A stretch of DNA of 64,000 nucleotides from Pseudomonas graminis (lineage in GTDB: Bacteria; Pseudomonadota; Gammaproteobacteria; Pseudomonadales; Pseudomonadaceae): the NCBI RefSeq assembly GCF_002093745.1, contig NZ_MTSB01000008.1, positions 1-64,000 of the forward strand, in the 5' to 3' direction. Position 1 is the first letter of the stretch; the number at the start of each line of letters is the position of its first letter. A program made the position numbers and the translations under genes. Shown here piece by piece: positions 17,252 through 25,631 of this stretch. The notes under the pieces were generated by a model, which ran no database searches, had not been told where the DNA came from, and was given only the letters and a program-made list of their open reading frames with translations.

Positions 17252-18304
17252 TCAGGCTTTCAGTGTGGCCATGTCGATGACAAAGCGGTATTTCACGTCA
17301 CCGGCCAGCATGCGCTCGTAGGCTTCGTTGATGTTGCGGATGTCGAGCATTTCGATGTCGCAGGTGATGTCGTTCTCGGCGCAGAAATCCAGCACTTCCT
17401 GGGTTTCGGCAATACCACCGATCAGCGAACCGGCCAACACGCGGCGGCTCATCACCAGGTGGGCGGCGTGGACTGGCGGTTCGATCGGTTCGATCAGGCC
17501 GACCAGGATATGCACGCCATCAAAGCGCAGCGTTTCCAGGTAGGGGTTCAGGTCGTGCTGCACCGGAATGGTGTCGAGCAGGAAGTCGAAATGCCCGGCA
17601 GCGGCTTTCATCTGTTCGGCGTCGGTGGAGACGATCACATGATCGGCGCCCTGACGACGTGCTTCCTGGGCTTTGGCAGCGGAGCGGGTGAACAGAGTGA
17701 CTTCAGCGCCCATCGCCTTGGCGAACTTGATGCCCATGTGGCCCAGACCGCCCATGCCCAGAATGCCGACCTTGTCACCAGCCTTCACACCGTAGTGCTT
17801 GAGCGGCGAATAGGTGGTGATGCCTGCGCAAAGAATCGGTGCGGCGGCGGCCGGATCGAGTTTTTCCGGGACGCGCACGACGAAATGCTCGGCGACCACG
17901 ATGCTGTTGGAGTAACCGCCCATGGTGTTGCTGCCGTCCACGCGGTCAGGCGTGGCGTAAGTCATGGTCGGGCCTTCCAGGCAATACTGCTCGAGGTCCG
18001 ATTTGCAGGCCGAGCACTCACGGCACGAATCGACCATGCAGCCGACGCCGACCAGATCACCCACCTTGTATTTAGTTGCGTTGGCACCCGTGGCGGTGAC
18101 CCGTCCGACGATTTCGTGGCCTGGCATCAGCGGGTAAACGGCGATACCCCACTCATTACGCGCCTGGTGAATGTCGGAGTGACAAACGCCGCAATACAGG
18201 ATCTCGATGGCAACGTCGTCGGCACGCGGAGCGCGACGTTCGAAGGTCATCGGGGCGAGGGGGGCGGTGGCTGACTGAGCGGCGTAACCGATAGCTGTGT
18301 ACAT
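17252..18304 (-). CDS. Zinc-dependent NAD(P) alcohol dehydrogenase / aldehyde reductase
   Basis: The 350-residue medium-chain dehydrogenase is of the cinnamyl-alcohol/YahK type. Catalytic zinc ligands are Cys41 (GVCHSD) and His63 (PGHE) with a later Cys (ILCAG), and the structural zinc is held by Cys94, 97, 100 and 108. The nucleotide loop is GMGGLGHMG. YahK-like enzymes reduce a broad range of aldehydes with NADPH, so detoxification is a reasonable role but unproven. It is divergent from an AraC regulator, which probably controls it. Confidence 0.9.
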   Translation of the reverse strand: MYTAIGYAAQSATAPLAPMTFERRAPRADDVAIEILYCGVCHSDIHQARNEWGIAVYPLMPGHEIVGRVTATGANATKYKVGDLVGVGCMVDSCRECSACKSDLEQYCLEGPTMTYATPDRVDGSNTMGGYSNSIVVAEHFVVRVPEKLDPAAAAPILCAGITTYSPLKHYGVKAGDKVGILGMGGLGHMGIKFAKAMGAEVTLFTRSAAKAQEARRQGADHVIVSTDAEQMKAAAGHFDFLLDTIPVQHDLNPYLETLRFDGVHILVGLIEPIEPPVHAAHLVMSRRVLAGSLIGGIAETQEVLDFCAENDITCDIEMLDIRNINEAYERMLAGDVKYRFVIDMATLKA

Positions 18305-18392
18305 AGTTGACCTCGCAAGGTGTTACGAAATAGAGGCTCACTATTGTCCGGATGCGGGCCTGTCGCGGCTATGGTGATTCCTCCGTGTTTCA

Positions 18393-18484
18393 TGCCTATT
18401 TCTCCGGCAGCGTGTTTTGAGGTCGGCTGCGAGGCTTAAATCTGCGATGATGCGGCTGTCTATTTCTCTGTCGGCCTGTTTTCA
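18393..18484. promoter_or_regulatory. Imperfect direct repeats between the dehydrogenase and AraC genes
   Basis: The segments 18393-18420 and 18457-18484 share TGYCTATTTCTC, then CGGC, then TGTTTT at the same spacing, 64 bp apart. They lie in the divergent promoter region and the second touches the araC-type start codon. Paired direct sites are typical of AraC-family operators. Assignment is inference. Confidence 0.4.
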
Positions 18485-19389
18485 TGTCACTCGATTTCCC
18501 CTCCGATGGCAATGCCACGCTCGTCTCACTGATCAAGCCGTTGGCGGTTCGTCCCGGTTTTGTTGCAACGCCTCTGCCGGAGGTTCGCGTCCTGTCGGCG
18601 TTCGGTTATGTGGCCAGCAGCCCGCAGATCTACGAGCCAAGCCTGATGATCGTGGTGCAGGGCAGCAAGGTCGCGTGCCTGGGGCCGCGCACCTTTGAAT
18701 ACGGCACCGGGCATTACCTGATTCAGGCGCTCTCTGTGCCGTTCAAGTGCGAAACCTTTGCCACGCCGGACAAGCCGTTGTACGGCGTGTCCGTCGCCAT
18801 CGACCGCGTGTTGCTCGGTGAGCTGGTGCAGGCGCTGGGGCCGGCCAGCGTGCGGGAGAGTCAGTTGCAGACGCCTGAATCCATGACCTCGGTGTTGATC
18901 GACAGTGCGATGCGCGACAGCGTCGAGCGGCTGCTGCGTTGCCTGCACGACCCTCTGGAATGTCAGGCGATGGGGCAGTCGCGGGTTCGCGACGTGCTGT
19001 ACAGCGCGCTGCGGGGGCCTCAGTCGGGGGTGTTGCGGGCGCTGGTCGAGCAGCAGGGGCAGTTTGCCCGTATCGCCTCGGCGGTCACCTATCTGCATGA
19101 CCATTACGATCACGCGCTGAATGTCGACACCCTGGCCCGTTGCGCGAACATGAGCACCTCGACCTTCCACGAGCATTTCAAGCGCAGCACCCTGTTGTCA
19201 CCGGTGCAGTACCTCAAGCGCCTGCGACTGCTCAAGGCCCAGCAATTGCTGGTGGTCGACGGGATGAGCGTGGCGCAGGTCGCGCTCAAGGTCGGCTATC
19301 AGAGTGCATCGCAGTTCAGCCGGGAATACAAACGCTATTTCGAGCGCAGCCCCGGTGAGGAAAGCAGCAACCTGCGGGTTCCGGCCTGA
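18484..19389 (+). CDS. AraC-family transcriptional regulator (AraC_N type)
   Basis: The 301-residue protein has an N-terminal AraC_N-type sensing domain (about 15-170; LMIVVQGSKVACLGPRTFEYGTGHYL) and a C-terminal double helix-turn-helix (about 200-295; LARCANMSTSTFHEHFK, then VAQVALKVGYQSASQFSREYKRYF). Relatives of this architecture, such as E. coli YqhC, activate adjacent aldehyde-reductase genes. The divergent zinc dehydrogenase fits that pattern, so an aldehyde response is inferred. Confidence 0.88.
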   Translation: MSLDFPSDGNATLVSLIKPLAVRPGFVATPLPEVRVLSAFGYVASSPQIYEPSLMIVVQGSKVACLGPRTFEYGTGHYLIQALSVPFKCETFATPDKPLYGVSVAIDRVLLGELVQALGPASVRESQLQTPESMTSVLIDSAMRDSVERLLRCLHDPLECQAMGQSRVRDVLYSALRGPQSGVLRALVEQQGQFARIASAVTYLHDHYDHALNVDTLARCANMSTSTFHEHFKRSTLLSPVQYLKRLRLLKAQQLLVVDGMSVAQVALKVGYQSASQFSREYKRYFERSPGEESSNLRVPA

Positions 19390-19397
19390 CTGAATGG

Positions 19398-19419
19398 AAA
19401 AGCCCCGGCAGGGGCTTTT
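19398..19419. terminator. Bidirectional terminator between the AraC gene and etfQO
   Basis: AAAAGCCCC-GGCA-GGGGCTTTT is symmetrical, with A and T tracts on both sides, and can end both converging genes. Confidence 0.85.
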
Positions 19420-19444
19420 CTCGGCGTGACGTTTACTGAGGCCC

Positions 19445-21100
19445 TTACATATTCGGGTAAGTCGGCCCGCCCGCGCCTTCCGGTGCCACCCAGGTGATGT
19501 TCTGCGAAGGGTCCTTGATGTCGCACGTCTTGCAGTGTACGCAGTTCTGCGCGTTGATCTGGAAGCGCTTCTCGCCATCTTCTTTGGTGATGACTTCGTA
19601 AACGCCCGCCGGGCAATAGCGCTGGGCCGGCTCGTCGTACAGCGGCAGGTTCTTGCTGATCGGGATGCTGGGGTCGGTCAGCTTCAGGTGGCAGGGTTGT
19701 TCCTCTTCGTGGTTGGTGCTGGAGAGGAATACCGAACTGAGCTTGTCGAAGCTGAGCTTGCCGTCGGGTTTCGGGTAATCGATCTTCGTTGAGTCCGCCG
19801 CCAGCTTGAGGCAGGCGTAATCAGGCTGGGTGTCGTGCAGGGTGAACGGCAGCTTGCCACCGAAGATGTTCTGATCGATGAAGTTGAAAGCGCCGCCCTT
19901 GATCGCGCCGTATTTGTGGATCGCCGCGCCGAAATTGCGGCTGGCAAACAGCTCTGCATGCAGCCAGCTGGCCTTGAAGGCATCGACGTAGGAGGTCAGC
20001 ACGTCGCCGCCTTCCTGGCCGGCGAACAGCGCGTCTGCCACCGAGTCGGCCGCGAGCATGCCGGACTTCATGGCCGTGTGGCTGCCCTTGATCTTGGCGA
20101 AGTTCAGCGTGCCCAGATCGCAACCGATCAGTGCGCCGCCAGGGAAGACCATCTTCGGCAACGAGTTCAGGCCGCCCTTGGCAATGGCGCGGGCGCCGTA
20201 ACTGATGCGTTTGCCGCCTTCCAGATATTGCTTGATGACCGGGTGATGCTTGTAGCGCTGGAATTCATCGAACGGCGACAGATAGGGGTTGGTGTAGGAC
20301 AGGTCAACGATCAGGCCGACCACCACCTGATTGTTTTCCAAGTGATACAGGAACGAGCCACCCGGGTTGGCGTCGTCCAATGGCCAGCCTGCGGTATGCA
20401 CCACCAGCCCCTGTTCGTGCCTGGCCGGGTCGACTTCCCAGATTTCCTTGAGGCCGATGGCGTAGTGCTGCACGTCGGCTTCGTTGTCGAGGTCGAAGCG
20501 TTTGAGCAGCTGCTTGCCGATATGGCCACGGCAACCTTCGGCAAACAGCGTGTACTTGGCGCGCAGTTCCATGCCAGGGGTGTACAGGCCTTCCTTGGGG
20601 TTGCCTTCACGGTCGACGCCGAGATCGCCGGTGACAATGCCGCGAACCACGCCGTTTTCGTCGAACAGCGCTTCCTGGGCAGCAAAGCCCGGGTAGATTT
20701 CCACACCGAGGTTTTCAGCCTGCTGGGCGAGCCAGCGGCACAGGTTGCCCAGCGAGATAATGTAGTTGCCGTGATTGTGCATGGTCTTGGGAACGAAAAA
20801 GTCCGGAATCTTCCGGGCTTTTTCGGCATCGCGCAGCACGTAGATGTCATCGCGCTTGACCGGCGTGTTGAGCGGCGCGCCCAGTTCCTGCCAGTTCGGA
20901 AACAACTCGTTCAGTGCGCGCGGCTCGAACACGGCACCGGATAGAATGTGTGCGCCGACTTCGGAGCCTTTTTCCACCACGCAGACGCTGATTTCCTTCC
21001 CGGCTTCAGCGGCCTTCTGTTTAAGGCGGCAAGCGGCAGAAAGCCCGGAAGGGCCGGCTCCGACGATGACGACGTCGAATTCCATGTATTCGCGTTCCAC
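19445..21100 (-). CDS. Electron transfer flavoprotein-ubiquinone oxidoreductase
   Basis: This inner-membrane FAD/[4Fe-4S] protein passes electrons from reduced ETF to ubiquinone, completing fatty-acid and amino-acid acyl-CoA oxidation. The 551-residue product has the FAD loop VVIVGAGPSGLSAA (10-23) and four C-terminal cluster cysteines at about 495 (YCPAG), 520, 523 and 526 (NCVHCKTCD). The start is GTG at 21100, with GGAGATAG upstream; an ATG five codons later (21085) has no such site. It is divergent from etfBA across 510 bp that carry a PsrA-like operator. Confidence 0.95.
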   Translation of the reverse strand: MEREYMEFDVVIVGAGPSGLSAACRLKQKAAEAGKEISVCVVEKGSEVGAHILSGAVFEPRALNELFPNWQELGAPLNTPVKRDDIYVLRDAEKARKIPDFFVPKTMHNHGNYIISLGNLCRWLAQQAENLGVEIYPGFAAQEALFDENGVVRGIVTGDLGVDREGNPKEGLYTPGMELRAKYTLFAEGCRGHIGKQLLKRFDLDNEADVQHYAIGLKEIWEVDPARHEQGLVVHTAGWPLDDANPGGSFLYHLENNQVVVGLIVDLSYTNPYLSPFDEFQRYKHHPVIKQYLEGGKRISYGARAIAKGGLNSLPKMVFPGGALIGCDLGTLNFAKIKGSHTAMKSGMLAADSVADALFAGQEGGDVLTSYVDAFKASWLHAELFASRNFGAAIHKYGAIKGGAFNFIDQNIFGGKLPFTLHDTQPDYACLKLAADSTKIDYPKPDGKLSFDKLSSVFLSSTNHEEEQPCHLKLTDPSIPISKNLPLYDEPAQRYCPAGVYEVITKEDGEKRFQINAQNCVHCKTCDIKDPSQNITWVAPEGAGGPTYPNM

Positions 21101-21211
21101 AGGCTATCTCCTAATCTCAAGGCTCACGGTGTTTTTATGTGGCACTGCTTTATGGGTCCCTGCAGGCCGACCTGGAAGGTGTTGGACACCGCCAGTCTTT
21201 TAATGGCACGC

Positions 21212-21240
21212 ATTATATCTACACCACTGTGCGGGTCCAA
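21212..21240 (-). promoter_or_regulatory. Sigma-70 promoter of the ETF-QO gene
   Basis: On the minus strand, TTGGAC (21240-21235) and a perfect TATAAT (21217-21212) are separated by 17 nt, about 112 nt before the GTG start. Confidence 0.7.
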
Positions 21241-21242
21241 TA

Positions 21243-21256
21243 CAAACGTTTGTTTG
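21243..21256. promoter_or_regulatory. PsrA-like operator
   Basis: CAAAC-GTTT-GTTTG matches the PsrA box (G/C)AAAC-N2-4-GTTT(G/C), and the overlapping ACAAACGTTTGT (21242-21253) is a perfect palindrome. It abuts the -35 element of the ETF-QO promoter. PsrA is the Pseudomonas fatty-acid-responsive TetR-family regulator, and etf genes are among its known P. aeruginosa targets. Confidence 0.65.
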
Positions 21257-21472
21257 AATCGGCCGCAGCCCTGATAAATCAAAGACGCCAGACTCAGGAC
21301 TGGCCGATTTGGCGTATTGACCAGAAAAGGCGTTGCGGTCAAGATACGGGCGGTTTTGCGTTTGCCGTAGGCTGAAACGAGGTTCCAGCGAATCTCTCAA
21401 AAGGCATCAGGCAGGCGCGGTGCAGGTCACGGCTCAACGTCGCACGGCGCATTTTACACATACCGCCGCTGC

Positions 21473-21500
21473 TTGACGGATGACGCCCGGCTTTTATAGC
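21473..21500 (+). promoter_or_regulatory. Candidate sigma-70 promoter of etfBA
   Basis: TTGACG (21473-21478) and TATAGC (21495-21500) are separated by 16 nt, 110 nt before etfB. Confidence 0.5.
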
Positions 21501-21610
21501 GCGTTTCAACGTGCGCCACTGGCCTGCATCAGCACGATTGCTTGTTGAGGACACATTTCGATCGCCTGGTTTCGCCGGGCGACTTCTTTTCACCGGAGAG
21601 TGAGGAATCC

Positions 21611-22360
21611 ATGAAGGTTCTTGTAGCTGTCAAACGAGTGGTCGACTACAACGTCAAGGTTCGCGTCAAGGCGGACAACTCCGGCGTCGATCTGGCCAAC
21701 GTCAAAATGTCCATGAACCCGTTCTGCGAAATCGCTGTTGAAGAAGCGGTGCGCTTGAAAGAGAAGGGTGTTGCGACAGAAATCGTGGTGGTCACTATTG
21801 GTCCGACCACTGCTCAGGAACAGCTGCGTACTGCACTGGCGCTGGGTGCCGATCGTGCCGTGCTGGTCGAATCCGCCGAAGATCTCACCTCGCTGGCCGT
21901 TGCCAAGCTGCTCAAGGCCGTTGTCGACAAGGAGCAGCCACAGCTGGTGATCCTCGGCAAGCAGGCGATCGACAGCGATAACAACCAGACCGGCCAGATG
22001 CTGGCTGCGCTGAGCGGTTACCCGCAAGGCACCTTCGCCTCGAAGGTTGAAGTGATCGGCGACAAGGTGGCCGTGACCCGTGAAATCGACGGCGGTCTGC
22101 AGACGGTCTCCCTGAGCCTGCCTGCTATCGTGACCACAGACCTGCGTCTGAACGAGCCACGTTACGCTTCGCTGCCAAACATCATGAAAGCCAAGAAGAA
22201 GCCGCTTGAAGTGCTGACCCCTGATGCACTGGGTGTTTCCACGGCCTCGACCAACAAGACCATCAAGGTTGAAGCGCCAGCTGCACGCAGCGCGGGCATC
22301 AAGGTCAAGTCGGTGGCTGAACTGGTCGAGAAACTGAAAAACGAAGCGAAGGTAATCTAA
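21611..22360 (+). CDS. etfB: Electron transfer flavoprotein beta subunit
   Basis: The 249-residue AMP-binding subunit of ETF accepts electrons from acyl-CoA dehydrogenases. It starts [20 protein letters not shown] and carries the ETF-beta signature ([20 protein letters not shown]) plus the recognition-loop region [10 protein letters not shown]. The ATG at 21611 follows GAGTGAGGAATCC; upstream in-frame codons are not conserved sequence. etfA starts directly after its stop codon, so the subunits are made together. Confidence 0.96.
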   Translation: MKVLVAVKRVVDYNVKVRVKADNSGVDLANVKMSMNPFCEIAVEEAVRLKEKGVATEIVVVTIGPTTAQEQLRTALALGADRAVLVESAEDLTSLAVAKLLKAVVDKEQPQLVILGKQAIDSDNNQTGQMLAALSGYPQGTFASKVEVIGDKVAVTREIDGGLQTVSLSLPAIVTTDLRLNEPRYASLPNIMKAKKKPLEVLTPDALGVSTASTNKTIKVEAPAARSAGIKVKSVAELVEKLKNEAKVI

Positions 22361-23290
22361 ATGACGATCCTGGTTATCGCTGAACACGACAATGCGACCG
22401 TAGCCCCGGCTACGCTCAACACCGTTGCTGCCGCCCAGAAGATCGGCGGTGACATTCACCTGCTGGTTGCCGGTTCGGGTATCGGCGCTGTTGCCGAAGC
22501 CGCAGCCAAAATTGCTGGCGTGTCCAAAGTACTGGTCGCCGACAACGCTGCCTACGCGCATCAATTGCCGGAAAACGTCGCGCCGCTGGTGGCCGAACTG
22601 GCCGCGGGTCACAGCCACGTTCTTGCCGCTGCGACTTCCAATGGCAAAAACATCCTGCCTCGCGTTGCCGCGCAGCTTGACGTGGACCAGATCTCCGAAA
22701 TCGTGTCGGTGGTGTCGGCGGATACGTTTACTCGCCCGATCTACGCCGGTAACGCGATTGCCACCGTGCAGTCCACTGCTGCGGTCAAGGTCATCACGGT
22801 GCGTGCCACCGGCTTCGACCCTGTGGCTGCCGAAGGTGGCTCGGCGTCTGTTGAAGCGGTTTCGGCGGCTCACGATGCAGGCAAGTCGAGCTTTGTCGGC
22901 GAAGAGCTGGCGAAGTCTGATCGTCCGGAACTGACAGCCGCCAAGATCGTCGTCTCCGGCGGTCGCGGCATGCAGAACGGCGATAACTTCAAGCACCTGT
23001 ACACCTTGGCCGACAAGCTCGGCGCTGCGGTCGGTGCTTCCCGGGCTGCGGTCGATGCCGGTTTTGTGCCCAATGACATGCAGGTCGGTCAGACCGGCAA
23101 GATCGTCGCGCCACAGCTGTACATTGCGGTCGGTATTTCCGGCGCGATTCAGCATCTGGCCGGCATGAAGGACTCCAAGGTGATCGTCGCGATCAACAAG
23201 GACGAAGAAGCGCCGATCTTCCAGGTTGCGGATTACGGGCTGGTGGCCGACCTGTTCGAAGCCATTCCCGAGCTGGAGAAGCTGGTCTAA
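22361..23290 (+). CDS. etfA: Electron transfer flavoprotein alpha subunit
   Basis: The 309-residue FAD-binding subunit of ETF. The C-terminal FAD domain is complete: [43 protein letters not shown] and [21 protein letters not shown]. The ATG at 22361 is immediately after the etfB stop, with GAAGGTAAT as a modest ribosome site. With ETF-QO across the divergent region, this completes the electron route to ubiquinone. Confidence 0.96.
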   Translation: MTILVIAEHDNATVAPATLNTVAAAQKIGGDIHLLVAGSGIGAVAEAAAKIAGVSKVLVADNAAYAHQLPENVAPLVAELAAGHSHVLAAATSNGKNILPRVAAQLDVDQISEIVSVVSADTFTRPIYAGNAIATVQSTAAVKVITVRATGFDPVAAEGGSASVEAVSAAHDAGKSSFVGEELAKSDRPELTAAKIVVSGGRGMQNGDNFKHLYTLADKLGAAVGASRAAVDAGFVPNDMQVGQTGKIVAPQLYIAVGISGAIQHLAGMKDSKVIVAINKDEEAPIFQVADYGLVADLFEAIPELEKLV

Positions 23291-23314
23291 GCCACGCGCT
23301 TCCACTATAAAGAG

Positions 23315-23389
23315 AACCCGTTCCGTTCGCGGTTTACGTGCCAGCAGCTTGCCTGCGGCGCGTAGGCCCGGACAGAGCGGGTTTTTTAT
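23315..23389 (+). terminator. Probable etfBA terminator
   Basis: AACCCG (23315-23320) pairs with CGGGTT (23378-23383), followed by a T run. The long intervening sequence can form internal pairs, so this is weaker than a simple hairpin. Confidence 0.5.
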
Positions 23390-23410
23390 TGAATTTCAAA
23401 AGGACTTTTC

Positions 23411-24238
23411 ATGGGGCATTCCCGGCTGCTGTCGTCGCTTTTTTTCGGCCTGGTCATGTTGCCGACGGTGACACTCGCTGCCGGCAAATGTGAGAGCCTG
23501 GTGGTGACCGGAAGTCCGGATGCGCCACCTTATTTATGGCGTGATCCGCAGGACCCCAAGCGTCTGATGGGGGCCAATGCCGATCTGTTGACGCATGTCG
23601 CGGGCGAACTCGGCATCAAGGTCCGTTTCCTGTATGGCGGCAAGCGCAGTCAGGCGCTTGAAGAGGTGCGAACCGGGCGCATGGATATGCTGGCCGACGC
23701 ACCCTTGAGCACGGCACAGCTCGAATCCCTTGACTACATTGATCCGCCGATTGTGCAGAACGACATCATGGTCTGGACGCGCCGCGATCACGCCGTGCCC
23801 TTCAATGCCCTCAGCGAGCTGCATGGGCACCCTGGCGTGATGTCGGAAAAGACCCGGTTGACGCCGCCTTTCGAGGAAGCAGCGAAGCAGCATCTGACGC
23901 TGCTGCGCCTGCCGGGCCTGACCGCGGCTTTTCAGAAACTGGCGTTGGGTGAAGCCGACTATGTGCTGGCCGGACGTTACGCAGGGATGGTGATGGTGCA
24001 GACGCTGGGCTTGTCTTCAGACCTGATTGCCCAGCCTGAGCCGGTCGATACGCCGGGTTTTTACCTGGCGTTGTCCGTCAACTCGGCCTGCAATGATCCG
24101 TGGTTGCGCGGACAGCTGGCGAAAAAGATGACAGAATCTGCGGCCTCCGGCCTTGCGGGCGAAGTGATCAAGCACAATCTGGAGTTGTGGAAAGCCCAGT
24201 TATTGCAACCTGCCAGTGCCAGCGCCCCAAACCAGTAG
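23411..24238 (+). CDS. Periplasmic solute-binding protein, family 3 type
   Basis: The 275-residue protein has a signal peptide (cleavage after about TLAAG, residue 24) and a bilobed amino-acid-type binding fold: LVVTGSPDAPPYLWRDP, then LMGANADLLTHVAGELGIKVRFL, then EVRTGRMDMLADAPLS. No ABC permease or ATPase is nearby, so it may be an orphan binding protein or serve a sensory role. It precedes two lipoprotein genes with a 10-nt gap, suggesting one envelope operon. Ligand unknown. Confidence 0.82.
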   Translation: MGHSRLLSSLFFGLVMLPTVTLAAGKCESLVVTGSPDAPPYLWRDPQDPKRLMGANADLLTHVAGELGIKVRFLYGGKRSQALEEVRTGRMDMLADAPLSTAQLESLDYIDPPIVQNDIMVWTRRDHAVPFNALSELHGHPGVMSEKTRLTPPFEEAAKQHLTLLRLPGLTAAFQKLALGEADYVLAGRYAGMVMVQTLGLSSDLIAQPEPVDTPGFYLALSVNSACNDPWLRGQLAKKMTESAASGLAGEVIKHNLELWKAQLLQPASASAPNQ

Positions 24239-24248
24239 GAATGTTTTT

Positions 24249-24602
24249 GTGAGTATTCGTTTTTCAGTTGCCTTCATGGCAATCGCCACGCTGGCCGGAT
24301 GTGCCAGTGATCCTGTTCCCACCGAACAATTCAAGTTGACCGAGCAGGCGCTGGAGCAGGCCAAGGCGGTCGGTGCGAGTGATGATCAGCCTGAGATGGA
24401 CATTGCGCTGGCCCGGTTTGCCGAAGCCCGCGCCTCAATGACGAGTCACGCTTACAAAGACGCGCGCATGAAGGCCGAACAAGCCGAGCTGGATGCGCGG
24501 CTGGCGGAGGCGCGAGTGCTTACCCTGAAAAGCCAGGAGCAGGTCAATCAACTGAACACTCGTCTCAATCGCTTGCGCAAGCAGCTGGGAGAGGCGCAAT
24601 GA
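24249..24602 (+). CDS. DUF4398 lipoprotein, short
   Basis: The 117-residue lipoprotein has lipobox LAGC (TLAGCASDPVP), followed by an alpha-helical DUF4398 region rich in Ala, Glu and Lys. I chose the GTG at 24249 because TAGGAA lies 8 nt upstream; an upstream in-frame ATG would run through the end of the previous gene. Its end overlaps the next gene by 4 nt (ATGA). Function is unknown; a structural or scaffold role at the outer membrane is plausible. Confidence 0.82.
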   Translation: MSIRFSVAFMAIATLAGCASDPVPTEQFKLTEQALEQAKAVGASDDQPEMDIALARFAEARASMTSHAYKDARMKAEQAELDARLAEARVLTLKSQEQVNQLNTRLNRLRKQLGEAQ

Positions 24603-25414
24603 ACCGCGTTCCGCGTGTAGTGAGCGTATGCCTGCTGCTGGGGGCGGCCGGTCTTTACGGGTGTGCCGGTCATCAGGACAGCGGCCAGGCGCTGCAACAA
24701 GCCAGTGCCGACTTCCAGAAGGTCAAGGAAGATACCGATGTGCTGCGCAGTGCGCCCAAAGACGTGATTCGCGCCGGTGAATCCCTGGCGCGCGCCGAGC
24801 GACTGACCAGTTACCTGGGCAGCAGCGCCGACGTGAGTCATTACGCGTATTTGAGCAGCCGCTACAGCGAGATTGCCCGCGAGCACAGTAATTTGATGTT
24901 GAGTCAGGAGCGTCTGGCAAAAATGGACATGGAGCGTCAGCGCATGCAGTTGGCCCTGCGTGAAGCCAAGCTGGCCAGTGCCCAGCAGCAAGGGCGCTGG
25001 CTGGAGGACCAGATCCTCAGTCTGGCGACGACTCAGACGGATCGCGGTCTGGTCATGACGTTGGGCGATGTACTTTTCGATGCTGGCCATGCCGAGCTGA
25101 AAAACTCGGCCAGTCGCACCATCCTCAAGGTCGTGCAGTTCCTGCAGATCAACCCGCGTCGCGTGGTCAGGATCGAGGGCTACACCGACAGCACCGGTGA
25201 CCGTCAGGAAAATCTGAAACTGTCCAGAGACCGTGCGCAAGCGGTCGCAGACGTGCTGATGGACCTTGGCGTGGATGAGAAGCGCATTCAGGTCGAAGGC
25301 TACGGTCAGCAATTCCCGGTGGATGCCAACGCGTCCGAGCGAGGGCGCGCGCAGAACCGCCGTGTCGAGATTGTGTTTTCGGACGAAAAAGGCCATTTGG
25401 GCGCTGCTCGCTGA
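24599..25414 (+). CDS. DUF4398-OmpA lipoprotein
   Basis: The 271-residue lipoprotein has lipobox LYGC at about 19-22, a DUF4398 helical region (about 25-140) and a C-terminal OmpA peptidoglycan-binding domain (about 150-265; RIEGYTDSTGDRQENLKLSRDRAQAV, then GYGQQFP, then RGRAQNRRVEI). Such proteins tether the outer membrane to peptidoglycan. The N-terminal part is a longer relative of the preceding lipoprotein, so the pair may interact or come from duplication. Confidence 0.88.
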   Translation: MNRVPRVVSVCLLLGAAGLYGCAGHQDSGQALQQASADFQKVKEDTDVLRSAPKDVIRAGESLARAERLTSYLGSSADVSHYAYLSSRYSEIAREHSNLMLSQERLAKMDMERQRMQLALREAKLASAQQQGRWLEDQILSLATTQTDRGLVMTLGDVLFDAGHAELKNSASRTILKVVQFLQINPRRVVRIEGYTDSTGDRQENLKLSRDRAQAVADVLMDLGVDEKRIQVEGYGQQFPVDANASERGRAQNRRVEIVFSDEKGHLGAAR

Positions 25415-25431
25415 CGGTGCGCGCTAAACAG

Positions 25432-25464
25432 ACCCGATGCCGGAAACGGCCTCGGGTTTTTTTT
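25432..25464 (+). terminator. Terminator of the lipoprotein operon
   Basis: ACCCGA-x-GCCG pairs with CGGC-x-TCGGGT around GAAA, followed by eight T residues. Confidence 0.85.
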
Positions 25465-25631
25465 GGCTTTAAAGCTGTGGGCATCGCGCTTTTGGCCGCG
25501 TTTATTTTCGCGCAGCGAGTACGACAGCTGGCCTGAACGTAAACTGTTCCCGTACACTTCAGAGCAGTACCGGTTTTTATCAATCTGTATCTTTAAAATA
25601 ATAAACCACCGGTCTTTTTCGAGGCTGTGCC

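Noticed and set aside
21590..23305. Minus-strand open frame opposite etfB/etfA (571 codons)
   Set aside because: Composition typical of an antisense shadow, and it spans two well-supported genes.
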